In this document: piece by piece, positions 48,748 to 57,935 of the stretch
How positions within the stretch are numbered: the stretch's first letter is position 1
Layout: every line of letters begins with the position of its first letter
Origin: Burkholderiales bacterium
GTDB lineage: Bacteria > Pseudomonadota > Gammaproteobacteria > Burkholderiales > WYBJ01
Length of the DNA stretch: 64,000 nucleotides
Assembly: GCA_022841915.1 (NCBI GenBank)
Contig: JALHQN010000001.1
Coordinates: 806,001 to 870,000, forward strand
Direction of reading: 5' to 3'
The notes under the pieces: generated by a model
The model's database searches: none
Seen by the model: only the letters and a program-made list of their open reading frames with translations
Told to the model about the DNA's origin: nothing
Position numbers and translations under genes: made by a program

Positions 48748-49085
48748 GTCATCTCCACCGGCCTTTCAGCCCGTTCCCCAGCAAGCATGCCTTTGCACCG
48801 ATCGAAACTCGAGTCATCGTGAGACGTTACGCGAGAAGCATAACGAAATTCAGTTACCGGCATCGCGCGAAAAAGCCCCTGAAACCCCCTTACAGTTCTA
48901 CATGCGGAGCCGTCTGGGGCCCGCGACACATCCGTCTGGACGCACCGCCCTATCGTCCGGAGAAGGCCCGGAGCCGAGGCTACGGATGCACGGGCTGGCG
49001 CACCGCAGGCGAGGCGACCTCACCAGCGGGCCTCGACATGGCACACGCCGGACGGCACGCCGCTCGGGATGCTCGGGAACGCGGC
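48748..49085. other. Intergenic region upstream of the cyclase gene
   Basis: 338 bp with no credible gene. It should contain the promoter of the cyclase-phosphodiesterase pair. I see no convincing promoter element, operator or terminator. Confidence 0.5.
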
Positions 49086-50000
49086 CTAGCTGCCCCGGTG
49101 GAAGAATTCCATCTTCACGCCGGCCAGTTCGACGACATCGTGATCGCGCAGCGGATGCGCCTGCGCATCGAGCGTCTTGCCGTTGACGATGGGGAAGTTC
49201 GCGCCTTCGACGTGGGTAATGAAATAACCTTGGGGCCGTCGGGTGATCACAGCCACCTGGACGCCAGGTTTGCCAAGCGTCGTGAGGTTCTTCACCAGAT
49301 CGAGTTCCTTGCCGGCGCTGGGACCGGTGAGAATCTGGATCGCACCGATGAGCTGACCGCTCGCCGCCGGTGCGGGGGACGCCGGAGCCACCGGAGCCAG
49401 GTTGGTCTGCGTGGGTGGGCGCGGCGCTGGTGCAGGCTGCGGCGGCGCAGGGGGAACCTGTATCCCCGTGGGCGGCGGCACATAGGTCTGTGCGGGATGG
49501 GGCGACTGTGGAGCGGCCGCCGGTGAGTAATGTCCGCTGGCGGTTCCAGCCGGACGATTGAGCGGCCCGGGCTGGGTCGCGGTCACACCGATTTGCGCGG
49601 CTCCGAAGCCTTTGCCGGCACCGGTCTCGGCCGCGCGAGCGGCAGCACCGGGACGAATGATCATCGTCTTCTCGAAGTCAGCGGGCGCGCCCCCCTGCAC
49701 CCCGGTGGCCATCATCTCGGCCAGATACTTCAGCTTGTACTTGCCGATCTCGATGACATCGTTGTGCTGGAGAATGTGCTTCTTGATCGGCACACCGTTG
49801 ACCAAGGTGCCGTTGGTGCTCCCCAGGTCCTCCAAAAAGGAGTCATTCAAGATCGTGACGATCAAGGCATGCTCGCCGCTCACGGCGAGGTTCTCGATCT
49901 GCAGATCGTTACTGGGACGACGCCCGATGGTCAGTCGCTCCTTGTCCAGGGGGACCTCTCTCAATACCGTCCCGTCAAGACTAAGAATCAGCTTCGCCAT
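49086..50000 (-). CDS. FHA-domain protein with two FHA modules
   Basis: 304 residues. First FHA at about 1-85: LTIGRRPSNDLQIE, SGEHALI and LGSTNGTLVNGV, the residues that bind phosphothreonine, all present. A Pro/Ala/Gln-rich linker (about 120-225) leads to a second, weaker FHA-like module (LTTLGKPGVQVAVITRRPQGYFITHV, about 235-304). It reads phospho-threonine marks made by the neighbouring kinase, by analogy with other kinase-phosphatase-FHA clusters. Sixteen bp from the phosphatase gene, same strand. Confidence 0.88.
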   Translation of the reverse strand: MAKLILSLDGTVLREVPLDKERLTIGRRPSNDLQIENLAVSGEHALIVTILNDSFLEDLGSTNGTLVNGVPIKKHILQHNDVIEIGKYKLKYLAEMMATGVQGGAPADFEKTMIIRPGAAARAAETGAGKGFGAAQIGVTATQPGPLNRPAGTASGHYSPAAAPQSPHPAQTYVPPPTGIQVPPAPPQPAPAPRPPTQTNLAPVAPASPAPAASGQLIGAIQILTGPSAGKELDLVKNLTTLGKPGVQVAVITRRPQGYFITHVEGANFPIVNGKTLDAQAHPLRDHDVVELAGVKMEFFHRGS

Positions 50001-50015
50001 GGCAGTACCCCGTGC

Positions 50016-50843
50016 TTATTTGAACCACGATAACAGCCGCGCAAGCCAACCCTTCGGCGCAGCATAGTCGTCTTTGACTTTCACCAGGATGACCGAGATG
50101 TTGTCACGCCCGCCGTTGTCGTTCGCCTGCTGGACCAGCTGATCCGCCGCCAACTGCAAATTGGCCTGCAAGCTTCCGAGCGTCAGCTGCATGTCTTCGT
50201 CTTCGACCATATCGCTGAGCCCGTCCGAGCACAGCAGATACAAATCGCCCGGCTTGGTATCGTAGACATGGACCTCGGTATCAACCTCGGCATCGATGCC
50301 CAGCGCTCGCGTGACCAGATTCTTGTTCTGAGACAGCTTGGCTGCCTCCTTGGTGATCATGCCGCTGTCGATCTGTTCCTGCAACAAGGAGTGATCGCGG
50401 GTAATCTGCTCGAACGAATCGCCCCGCATGCGGTACAAGCGCGAATCGCCCACATGGGACACGCACAGTCTGTTGTCGAAGAACAGCGCCACCACCAGCG
50501 TCGTGCCCATGCCGGAATACTGCGGCTGGCTGCGTGCGGCTTCGAAAATCGACAGGTTCGCCTTGGAAGAATTCGCCTTGGCGATCTGCTCGACCTGGGT
50601 CAGCCCGCTCTCCGGATCGACTTCGATCAACGCCTTGCCAGGCAGCACGCGCTTGGTTTCGGACGACACCACCGCGACGGCAATGCCGCTGGCGACCTCT
50701 CCAGCGTTGTAGCCGCCCATCCCATCGGCAAGCACAGCGAGACCGATTTCAGGGTCGGTACCGATCGAGTCCTCGTTATGCGAGCGCACCCGTCCGGGAT
50801 CGGTCGCCGAAGCAAATTCAAGCGCAGTGCTCAATGTCGCCAT
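50016..50843 (-). CDS. PP2C-family Ser/Thr phosphatase
   Basis: 275 residues, the length of the stand-alone bacterial PP2C (Stp/PrpC) enzymes. Metal-binding motifs: SHNEDS (about 22), ADGMGGYNAGEVAS (about 40), HVGDSRLYR, LLCSDGLSDMVEDE, and the C-terminal GGRDNISVILV. It should dephosphorylate targets of the kinase directly upstream, which is 8 bp away. Starts MATLSTALEFASATDPG. Confidence 0.94.
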   Translation of the reverse strand: MATLSTALEFASATDPGRVRSHNEDSIGTDPEIGLAVLADGMGGYNAGEVASGIAVAVVSSETKRVLPGKALIEVDPESGLTQVEQIAKANSSKANLSIFEAARSQPQYSGMGTTLVVALFFDNRLCVSHVGDSRLYRMRGDSFEQITRDHSLLQEQIDSGMITKEAAKLSQNKNLVTRALGIDAEVDTEVHVYDTKPGDLYLLCSDGLSDMVEDEDMQLTLGSLQANLQLAADQLVQQANDNGGRDNISVILVKVKDDYAAPKGWLARLLSWFK

Positions 50844-50851
50844 AAGGTGAA

Positions 50852-53401
50852 TTACAGTCCGATGTCGACGGTATCGGCCGTGAGGCTGGCTGCGCAGGCT
50901 CGCAGCGCTTTGGCCATTTCCTCACCCGTGTGGAAACGCTCGTCCGGATCCTTGGCCAATGCCCGATTGATGATAGCCGCGAGGCAGTCCGGCACATCCG
51001 GACGAATCGCCAAGATATCAGGATGCGGTTCATTGGCAATCTTAAACATGAGCTGCGCCATCGAATCGCCCTGGAAGGGAAGCCGGCCACATACGAGTTG
51101 GAACAACATCGCCCCGAGCGAGAACAAGTCGGACTGGCCGCCGATCTTCTTCCCGGCAAGCTGCTCGGGAGACATGTACGAGGGAGTGCCGAGTACCATC
51201 CCTGTCTTCGTGCGCGAGGAGTCGGTGATCCGGGCAATACCGAAATCGGTGACCTTGACGCTGTCGCTTTCGGGCTCGTACATGATGTTGGCCGGCTTCA
51301 CGTCGCGATGCACGACGTTCTGCGAATGTGCGTATCCGAGCGCTTCGGCCACGCGCGCGACGATGATCATCGTCTTGGCTATGGGCAGCAGGCTGTCGGG
51401 CTTGGTGTAAGGAACAAGATCCTTGCCCTTGAGAAACTCCATGGCGATGTAGGCAAGATCGTGTTCCTCGCCCGCATCGTAGATCGTGACGATGTTCGGA
51501 TGAGTCAGGCGCCCTGCCGTCTCGGCCTCGCGGAAAAAACGCGCCTTGACGTCTTCCAATTCGTCGGCGTCGAATTCCTGGGCGAGCGCCATGGTCTTGA
51601 TCGCGACGATCCGGTTGATCTTCGGATCACGCCCGCCATATACGACGCCCATCGCCCCCTTGCCCAATTCGCGTTCGACCTGATAGCGGCCAAGCATCGG
51701 CTTCTCGGCCCCTGAACCGAGCACCATCGTGCCGCCGGGGTGGGTGCTGCCGCCGCCGAGCATGACGGTTTCGCTCATCGCCTTCGCACGCCCCAAGCGC
51801 TGTTCCAGATCGCGGAACTTGGGGTTGTAGTCGGCCATGTAGCGGAACACGGATTCCGCCTTGTTGAACTGGCGCTTGCGCTCGAAATCGAGCGCAAGGT
51901 TGTACAACAGATCCATGATCGAATCGTCGAGCGGCAACTTGCGGAACATGTCGAACGCCATGTCCAACTGCCCCTGACCTTGCAGCGCGAGACCCAGCAT
52001 GCGGCTGGAGTGCGCGGACTCGGCGTCGGATTTCTCCTTGCCCTTCTCGGTCATCAGGAAGCGCTTGGTCGTCAGCAGCGCGTGCCCGATGACGAGCAAG
52101 GCGGCCGCCGTCATGAACTGCAGCCACATCTGCTTGCTGATCATCAGCGAGAAGTGCGCGATGATCAGCGCCAGCAGGATGCCGACCGTCACCAGCGCGC
52201 CCATGCCGGCCTTGAGCCGCGGCAAGACCCAGATCAGGTAAGCCGCCACCAGCAGTATGGCGAGCAGCCGCACCCAGATCCCCCAACTCGGCGCAACGAA
52301 GTAGTGCTCTTGCAGAATACTTGAGACCGTGTGCGCCATGGTCTCGACCGGGGATGTCGCCGCCGATACCGGAGTCACCTGGGCTTGGCCGAGGCCGGTG
52401 GCGGTCGGACCGATCAAGACGATCTTGTCGCGATACTTGTCGGCCGGGATCTTGCCGGTGAAGACATCGAAGAACGAATCGATGGGAAACGCGGAACGCC
52501 CGCCCGCCTGATCGGAATAGAAGTAGGTGTACATCCGCAGGTTAGAGTCGGTGCGGATACGCAGTTTGCCGAGGGCGAGTTCTTCGCCGAAAGTCAGGCG
52601 GATGTCCGCAGGCGTCAGATTCAAACTCTGCGCCGCAAGCATGACCGCCAGCGACGGGAAATACTTATCGTAGTAGCGCAGAACCAGGGGCTCTGTCCGC
52701 ACTGCGCCGTCGACGTCACGATCCGAATTCAGATGGCCCAACCCGACCGCGCTCGCGGCGAAGCCTTCGAGCGGATAGAGCGGATTGATGGCGGGGATGG
52801 GCAGGCGTTCGATGTCGATGCCGCGATCCGAACCCTGGATACTGCTCTTGAGCACGAACTCCGGCAGGGGACGATCAGGATTGCCCTGGGGCTCCACGAG
52901 CGCCTGAAAGACCATCGGCAACAGCACGTTGTTCGCGCGCCGGAAGCTCAGTTGCGCCTTGGCGTCGGTATTGAGCGCCTGGGTCGCTTCGCTGAGCAGA
53001 CGACTGAACTGCGCCGCGGCGGGGTCGGCGCTGGCTCGGAACGACGAGGCCTCGAAAGTGGCCGCGAGCTTGTTGATGTACTCCAGCCCCGGATCGATCT
53101 GGGGCTCGAAGAAGAAGACGTTGTAGCCGATGACCTTGGCCTTTGCACCGCTGAGGATCTCGGTCATCTTGGCGTGCACTTCGCGAGACCAAGGCCAGCG
53201 CCCGATGTTCGCGATGCTTTGATCGTCGATCGCGATCACCGCGATACGATCGCTGGGGACCTGCGAAGTCGACCTGACGCCGATATCGTAGGCTTTGCGC
53301 TCGAGGCTCTGTAGCAGATCCTGGCCCGAGAAGACGAGAATGACGAGCGTCGCGAGAACGCCGATGAACCAATCCGACCGCCAGAAATCTGTTTTTTTCA
53401 T
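50852..53401 (-). CDS. CHASE2-sensor membrane Ser/Thr protein kinase
   Basis: 849 residues. One N-terminal membrane helix (WFIGVLATLVILVFSG), CHASE2 sensor (about 30-350), three helices (about 365-445), a short helical/TPR-like part (about 465-540), then a Hanks kinase (about 572-838): glycine loop ELGKGAMGVVY, VAIKTMAL, HRDVKPANIM (about 695), TDFGIARI, TPSYMSPEQL. All catalytic residues are intact. The sensor is paralogous to that of the cyclase at 46474 (RWPW, FFEP). First gene of the kinase-phosphatase-FHA run. Confidence 0.93.
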   Translation of the reverse strand: MKKTDFWRSDWFIGVLATLVILVFSGQDLLQSLERKAYDIGVRSTSQVPSDRIAVIAIDDQSIANIGRWPWSREVHAKMTEILSGAKAKVIGYNVFFFEPQIDPGLEYINKLAATFEASSFRASADPAAAQFSRLLSEATQALNTDAKAQLSFRRANNVLLPMVFQALVEPQGNPDRPLPEFVLKSSIQGSDRGIDIERLPIPAINPLYPLEGFAASAVGLGHLNSDRDVDGAVRTEPLVLRYYDKYFPSLAVMLAAQSLNLTPADIRLTFGEELALGKLRIRTDSNLRMYTYFYSDQAGGRSAFPIDSFFDVFTGKIPADKYRDKIVLIGPTATGLGQAQVTPVSAATSPVETMAHTVSSILQEHYFVAPSWGIWVRLLAILLVAAYLIWVLPRLKAGMGALVTVGILLALIIAHFSLMISKQMWLQFMTAAALLVIGHALLTTKRFLMTEKGKEKSDAESAHSSRMLGLALQGQGQLDMAFDMFRKLPLDDSIMDLLYNLALDFERKRQFNKAESVFRYMADYNPKFRDLEQRLGRAKAMSETVMLGGGSTHPGGTMVLGSGAEKPMLGRYQVERELGKGAMGVVYGGRDPKINRIVAIKTMALAQEFDADELEDVKARFFREAETAGRLTHPNIVTIYDAGEEHDLAYIAMEFLKGKDLVPYTKPDSLLPIAKTMIIVARVAEALGYAHSQNVVHRDVKPANIMYEPESDSVKVTDFGIARITDSSRTKTGMVLGTPSYMSPEQLAGKKIGGQSDLFSLGAMLFQLVCGRLPFQGDSMAQLMFKIANEPHPDILAIRPDVPDCLAAIINRALAKDPDERFHTGEEMAKALRACAASLTADTVDIGL

Positions 53402-53457
53402 GCCTTCCCCGCGTTTTTACCTTTTATTTCTGGTGGTTAACGCCGATGGATTATCTA

Positions 53458-53477
53458 TTCTACGATATTGAGTAGAA
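53458..53477. repeat. Inverted repeat TTCTAC-N8-GTAGAA
   Basis: Perfect 6-bp arms with an 8-bp spacer in the AT-rich area 57 bp upstream of the CHASE2 kinase start. It could be an operator for that operon. No family-specific consensus recognised. Confidence 0.35.
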
Positions 53478-53651
53478 AAGCATATGATTTTTTGGGGACT
53501 AATGCCTTTGGACTGCTGCGCTTTTGCGATTGCGCAACAAATGCGCAGCAGCATATTCCATCTCCCCTGGACTCAACGGCGATCCGCGCCGATCCCTTAA
53601 TGGGAAGCAGCCGAGCCTAGATCCTAGCGCGGCCGAGCAAGCGTCAAGGCG

Positions 53652-53678
53652 AAAAAAAGCCGCGGTAAACCGCGGCTT
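53652..53678 (-). terminator. Rho-independent terminator of the oxc-frc operon
   Basis: AAGCCGCGG and CCGCGGCTT form a perfect 9-bp stem with a four-base loop; on the minus strand it is followed by seven T. It sits 25 bp beyond the stop of the formyltransferase-like gene, ending that operon. Confidence 0.9.
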
Positions 53679-53702
53679 GAAGCGTTCTGCCGGTTCGCTC
53701 GG

Positions 53703-54635
53703 TCAACTGCCCAGCACTGCGCCCACCGTCAGGCCCGCAGAGCGAACGAATTCGACCGCATCCATCTTCTTGCCGTCCTCATGGCGCAATCGGGTCACTT
53801 CGATCTGCCCGCCAGACGCCGTGATCTTGATGCTCGTCTCACCGATGGCGCTGATTTCGCCGCTTTTGCCGACGACATCGGCGAAGCGGCCGAAGACCAC
53901 CTTGCGGGCATCGTACAGATAAAGCTTCTTTCCACCGATCGTCGTCCAGGCGCCCGGAGCGGGATTGCAGCCGCGGATCAGATCGTAGATTTGTCCGACC
54001 GGCCTGGCCCAATCGATCCTGGATTCCGCGGCGCGACACCAGCCTTCATAGGTGGCCTGAGATTCGTCTTGCACGGTTTCGGTGTGCTTGCCGGCGTATA
54101 CCAGGTCGGCCGCCTCGACCATTGCCGCCACGCCCATGGGAAAGAGGCTGTTGAAGTAGACGTCGCCCAGGGTATCGTCAGGCCCGATGTCGCAGGTCTT
54201 CTGCAAAATGACCGGCCCTTCGTCCAAGCCGTCGGTAGGCCGAAAGATCGTGAGTCCGGTGCGCTGGGCACCCTGCATGATGGGCCAGTTGATCGAACTC
54301 GGGCCCCGGTGCTTGGGCAACAACGAGGGGTGGTATTGAATGGTGCCCAGACGCGGAATGCCGACGAACTCCTGCGGGGCGAACAGCAACACGTAGGCCA
54401 TGACGCCCAGATCCACGTTCAGCTCACGCAAGGCGTTCTGCGCCTCGGGTTTGCGATACGAGGGAAACTGGAACACCTTCAGTCCCTTTTCCTGCGCAGC
54501 CACCTTCAACGGGTCGGGTCGCGCCCCTTCCTTGTCCGGCGCGACGAACACCCCGGCGACCTCGTCGCCGCGGGCGAGGAATGCCTCCAGAACGGCCTTG
54601 CCAAAGTCTTGCTGGCCTATGATCGCGATTTTCAT
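53703..54635 (-). CDS. 10-formyltetrahydrofolate hydrolase/formyltransferase-type protein
   Basis: 310 residues from ATG 54635, MKIAIIGQQDFGKAVLEAF. It resembles the N-terminal domain of 10-formyl-THF dehydrogenase (ALDH1L1) more than Fmt: HPSLLPKHRG and DGLDEGP supply the catalytic histidine and aspartate, and PDKEGARPDPL, NWPIMQGAQRTGLTIF, and PGAWT also match. The Fmt C-terminal tRNA-binding part is replaced by a short beta domain. Third gene of oxc-frc, so its substrate is probably a formyl group from formyl-CoA or formyl-THF; the direction is unknown. Open frame to 55007 is inside frc and rejected as start. Confidence 0.82.
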   Translation of the reverse strand: MKIAIIGQQDFGKAVLEAFLARGDEVAGVFVAPDKEGARPDPLKVAAQEKGLKVFQFPSYRKPEAQNALRELNVDLGVMAYVLLFAPQEFVGIPRLGTIQYHPSLLPKHRGPSSINWPIMQGAQRTGLTIFRPTDGLDEGPVILQKTCDIGPDDTLGDVYFNSLFPMGVAAMVEAADLVYAGKHTETVQDESQATYEGWCRAAESRIDWARPVGQIYDLIRGCNPAPGAWTTIGGKKLYLYDARKVVFGRFADVVGKSGEISAIGETSIKITASGGQIEVTRLRHEDGKKMDAVEFVRSAGLTVGAVLGS

Positions 54636-54669
54636 TCTCTGGTTCCCAAGATGGATGGATGACGGCAGT

Positions 54670-55944
54670 TCAGCTCTTGACCCGCTTCGGCGGCAGACTG
54701 AATGCACCCGAGGCCTTGAGTTGCTCGACGCGGGCCGTATCGTAGCCGAGGACCTGCTGCAGCACTTCGTCGGTATGTTCGCCCAGCGTGGGTGAGCGTT
54801 CGATCTTGGCGGGTGAGGCGGAGAGCTTGATCGGCATACCGACGTTGTACCATTTGCCCCGCTGGGGATGATCCAGCTCCACCACCATCCCACGCAGCTT
54901 GACGTGCTCGTCCTCGAACAGGTCTTGCGTCGACATGATGGGCCCGCAAGGCACGTCGAGCTCGTTGAGAATCTGCATGAACTCGCGCTTGGTGTACTTG
55001 AGCGCAAACTCGCCGATCAGTTGCCACATGTGCGCCTGATTGGCCCGGCGCTCGCCGATCGTGGCGAACTTCGGATCGGTTGCGAGTTCAGGCATGTCTA
55101 GCTCTGCGCCCATGCGCTTGGCCAGGGCATCCCATACGGCTTCCTGCACCACGACGTAGATATAGTCGTTGGGACCGCCCGGCTTGCAGTGGATGGCGTT
55201 GCCGAGTTGCCCGCCCCCGGAATCGTTGCCTGCGCGCGGCGCCGCACCCATGCCCTTGTGAGTCGGCACGGAATACTCGGACAGGCCGCCATGCCACAAG
55301 CGCTGATGGTCGCGCCACTTGACCCGGCACAGGTTCATGACGCCGTCCATCATCGCCACTTCCACGTACTGCCCTTCGCCCGTCTGGTCGCGCTGGCGCA
55401 AAGCCGCCAGCAGGCCGATGGCGAGATGCAGCCCCGTGCCGGAGTCGCCGATCTGCGCGCCGGTCACATAGGGCGGCCCGTCGGGCACGCCGGTGGTGCT
55501 CATCGCACCGCCCATCGCCTGGGCGACGTTCTCATAGGCCTTGAACTCCGCGTAGGGACCGGACGAGCCGAACCCCTTGATCGAGCCCATCACGATGCGC
55601 GGATTGATCTCGTGGATCTTCTCCCAGGTGAAGCCGAACCGGTCGAGCACGCCGGGGCCGAAGTTCTCCATGATGATGTCGCACACCTTCAGCAGATCCA
55701 CGAAGATCTGCTTGCCCTCGGCCGTCTTCATGTTGACGGTGATCGAGCGCTTGTTGCAGTTGAGCATCGTGAAATAAAGGCTGTCGGCGTTGGGGACGTC
55801 GCGCAGCTGCCCGCGCGTCGCGTCGCCCTGCGGCGGCTCGAACTTGATCACGTCCGCGCCCATCCACGCCAGCAGCTGCGAGCACGTCGGCCCGGCCTGC
55901 ACGTGCGTCATGTCGAGTATGCGTACGCCCTTGAGTGCTTCCAT
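54670..55944 (-). CDS. frc: Formyl-CoA:oxalate CoA-transferase
   Basis: Class III CoA-transferase that activates oxalate with CoA from formyl-CoA. 424 residues, MEALKGVRILDMTHVQAGPTC at the N-terminus; the catalytic aspartate lies in QIGDSGTGLHLAIG (about 168), and KGFGSSGPYAEFKAYENVAQAMGG and GEGQYVEVAMMDGVMNL match Oxalobacter Frc. Sits between oxc and the formyltransferase-like gene in one run; about 64 bp from oxc. Confidence 0.95.
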   Translation of the reverse strand: MEALKGVRILDMTHVQAGPTCSQLLAWMGADVIKFEPPQGDATRGQLRDVPNADSLYFTMLNCNKRSITVNMKTAEGKQIFVDLLKVCDIIMENFGPGVLDRFGFTWEKIHEINPRIVMGSIKGFGSSGPYAEFKAYENVAQAMGGAMSTTGVPDGPPYVTGAQIGDSGTGLHLAIGLLAALRQRDQTGEGQYVEVAMMDGVMNLCRVKWRDHQRLWHGGLSEYSVPTHKGMGAAPRAGNDSGGGQLGNAIHCKPGGPNDYIYVVVQEAVWDALAKRMGAELDMPELATDPKFATIGERRANQAHMWQLIGEFALKYTKREFMQILNELDVPCGPIMSTQDLFEDEHVKLRGMVVELDHPQRGKWYNVGMPIKLSASPAKIERSPTLGEHTDEVLQQVLGYDTARVEQLKASGAFSLPPKRVKS

Positions 55945-56007
55945 TGTCTTCTCCAGAGTTCCTGCGGCAGGCGGGAGTCTACCTGCCCTCGCCGCACCGA
56001 TCGTTCT

Positions 56008-57750
56008 TTATTTCTTCTTCGCGCTCTGCGGATTCAGGCTCGTGATGCGACCGCTCTCGGTGCCGGCAGTCTCGTCGATGACCGCGTTGATCAGGGTCGG
56101 CCGGCGGGAGCGGATCGCCTCCTCCATGGCCTTGCGCAGCTGCGCCGGGGTCGTGGCGTGCACGCCGACGCCGCCGAACGCCTCCATGATTTTGTCATAG
56201 CGCGCATCCTTCACGAACACCGTGGGCGCGACATCGCTGCTGCCCGAAGGATTGACGTCGGTGCCACGATAGACGCCGTTGTTGTTGAACACCACCACGC
56301 ACACTGGCAGGTTGTAGCGGCAGATGGTTTCCACCTCCATGCCCGAGAAGCCGAACGCGCTGTCGCCCTCGATCGCGATGACGGGCTCTGCGCTCACCAC
56401 CGCTGCGGCCACCGCGAACCCCATCCCTATGCCCATGATCCCCCACGTGCCGACATCGAGCCGCTTGCGCGGCTTGTACATGTCGACGATGCTGCGGGTG
56501 AAATCGAGGGCGTTGGCCCCTTCGTTCACGAGATAGGCATCCGGGTTGGCCTTCACGATATCGCGCACCACGTTGAGCGCACTGTGATAATTCATCGGCG
56601 TGGGATCTTTGGCGAGCGTCTCGGCCATCTTCGCGACGTTCTTGTCTCGACGCTCGGCAATGGCGCCGAGCCACTCGGCCGGCGGCTTGGCCCATTGGGA
56701 GCCCATGCCCGCCAACAGCGCGGACACGCACGACCCGATGTCGCCCACCACCGGCGCATCGATGCGTACGTTGCTGTCGGCCTCCTGGGGCGAGATGTCG
56801 ACCTGGATGAACTTCTGTCCGCCCCAGTCTTTATGGGTCTTGCCGCCCCAGGTCTTGCCCTTGCCGTGCGAAAGCAGCCAGTTCAGCCGCGCACCGATCA
56901 GCAGCACCACGTCCGCCGCGGGCAACACGTAGGAACGCGCAGCGGCGGCCGACTGCTCGTGCGTATCGGGCAGCAGCCCCTTGGCCATCGACATCGGCAG
57001 GTAGGGAATGCCGCTCTTCTCGACCAGTGCGCGTATGTCGGCGTCGGCCTGCGCGTAGGCCGCTCCTTTGCCCAACAGAATCAGGGGGCGCTTGGCGCTA
57101 CTGAGCAGATCCAATGCGCGCTGCACGGCGTCGGGCGCCGGAATCTGACGGGGCGCAGGGTCCACCACCTCGATCAGCGAGCGCCGTCCGGCCTGCGCAT
57201 CGAGGGTCTGTGAGAACAGCTTGGCCGGCAAATCGAGGTAGACGCCGCCGGGCCGGCCGGAGACCGCAGCGCGAATGGCGCGAGCGATGCCGACACCGAT
57301 GTCCTCGGCATGCAGTACACGGAAGGCAGCCTTGCACAAGGGCTTGGCGATGGCGAGCTGATCCATCTCCTCGTAATCGCCCTGCTGCAGATCGACGATT
57401 TCGCGCTCGCTGGAGCCGCTGATCAGAATCATCGGAAAGCAGTTCGTCGTCGCATTGGCAAGCGCGGTCAGACCATTGAGAAATCCGGGTGCGGATACCG
57501 TCAGGCAGATGCCGGGTTTTTGCGTCATGAAACCCGCGATTGCCGCCGCATTGCCCGCATTCTGCTCATGGCGAAACGAGATGACTCGCATACCCTCGGC
57601 CTGGGCCTTGCGGGTGAGGTCGGTGATCGGGATACCCGGCAGACCGAAGATCGTGTCGATGCCGTTGAGCTTGAGGGCATCGATGACGAGATGAAAACCA
57701 TCGGTCAATTCTTCGGATTGTGCATTGGCGGTGATGCTCAGATCAGTCAT
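56008..57750 (-). CDS. oxc: Oxalyl-CoA decarboxylase
   Basis: Thiamine-diphosphate enzyme converting oxalyl-CoA to formyl-CoA and CO2. 580 residues from ATG 57750 ([20 protein letters not shown]), after the ORF extension to 57846 was dropped. Catalytic glutamate region [15 protein letters not shown] (about 62), central [14 protein letters not shown] (CoA/ADP site region), and the TPP motif [19 protein letters not shown] (about 460) with FNNNG. With frc it forms the core of oxalate catabolism. Confidence 0.95.
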   Translation of the reverse strand: MTDLSITANAQSEELTDGFHLVIDALKLNGIDTIFGLPGIPITDLTRKAQAEGMRVISFRHEQNAGNAAAIAGFMTQKPGICLTVSAPGFLNGLTALANATTNCFPMILISGSSEREIVDLQQGDYEEMDQLAIAKPLCKAAFRVLHAEDIGVGIARAIRAAVSGRPGGVYLDLPAKLFSQTLDAQAGRRSLIEVVDPAPRQIPAPDAVQRALDLLSSAKRPLILLGKGAAYAQADADIRALVEKSGIPYLPMSMAKGLLPDTHEQSAAAARSYVLPAADVVLLIGARLNWLLSHGKGKTWGGKTHKDWGGQKFIQVDISPQEADSNVRIDAPVVGDIGSCVSALLAGMGSQWAKPPAEWLGAIAERRDKNVAKMAETLAKDPTPMNYHSALNVVRDIVKANPDAYLVNEGANALDFTRSIVDMYKPRKRLDVGTWGIMGIGMGFAVAAAVVSAEPVIAIEGDSAFGFSGMEVETICRYNLPVCVVVFNNNGVYRGTDVNPSGSSDVAPTVFVKDARYDKIMEAFGGVGVHATTPAQLRKAMEEAIRSRRPTLINAVIDETAGTESGRITSLNPQSAKKK

Positions 57751-57891
57751 GGGAAGAGGCCTCGCGTTCTCGTCGTCAACGGAACAAATGTCTTGCTCGG
57801 ATGAGCCGCCGGGCAGGTCCATCCCGGCATGATTGCCAGAATGCACGGCAGACCCCGGCCACCGGATGTGGCTCGTGCTGTACCGACGCGT

Positions 57892-57897
57892 ATCATA
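57892..57897 (-). promoter_or_regulatory. Predicted oxc promoter -10
   Basis: TATGAT on the minus strand. The matching -35 position reads GAGCTG, a poor hexamer, as expected for an activator-dependent promoter. Predicted start near 57885, 135 bp before the oxc ATG. Confidence 0.5.
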
Positions 57898-57919
57898 GGG
57901 GCAATGCGGGATGGCAGCT

Positions 57920-57935
57920 CTTGACCACGGTCAAG
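57920..57935. promoter_or_regulatory. Crp/Fnr-type operator CTTGACCACGGTCAAG
   Basis: Sixteen-base sequence whose arms CTTGACC and GGTCAAG are perfectly symmetric around two bases, giving TTGAC-N4-GTCAA, the Crp/Fnr geometry. Its centre lies about 42 bp upstream of the predicted oxc start, the class II activator position. The adjacent divergent Crp/Fnr regulator has the E..SR recognition pattern that reads TTGA. Confidence 0.7.

Larger units (their letters stand above)
53402..53702. other. Intergenic region upstream of the CHASE2 kinase
   Basis: 301 bp without a gene. The left 110 bp are AT-rich and presumably carry the kinase promoter, with an inverted repeat TTCTAC-N8-GTAGAA at 53458-53477. 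The right end holds the terminator of the oxalate operon at 53652-53678. Confidence 0.55.

Noticed and set aside
48790-48900. Sigma-54-like GG-N10-GC upstream of the cyclase gene
   Set aside because: The -12 part is CGC instead of TTGC, and such spacing is expected by chance in GC-rich DNA.
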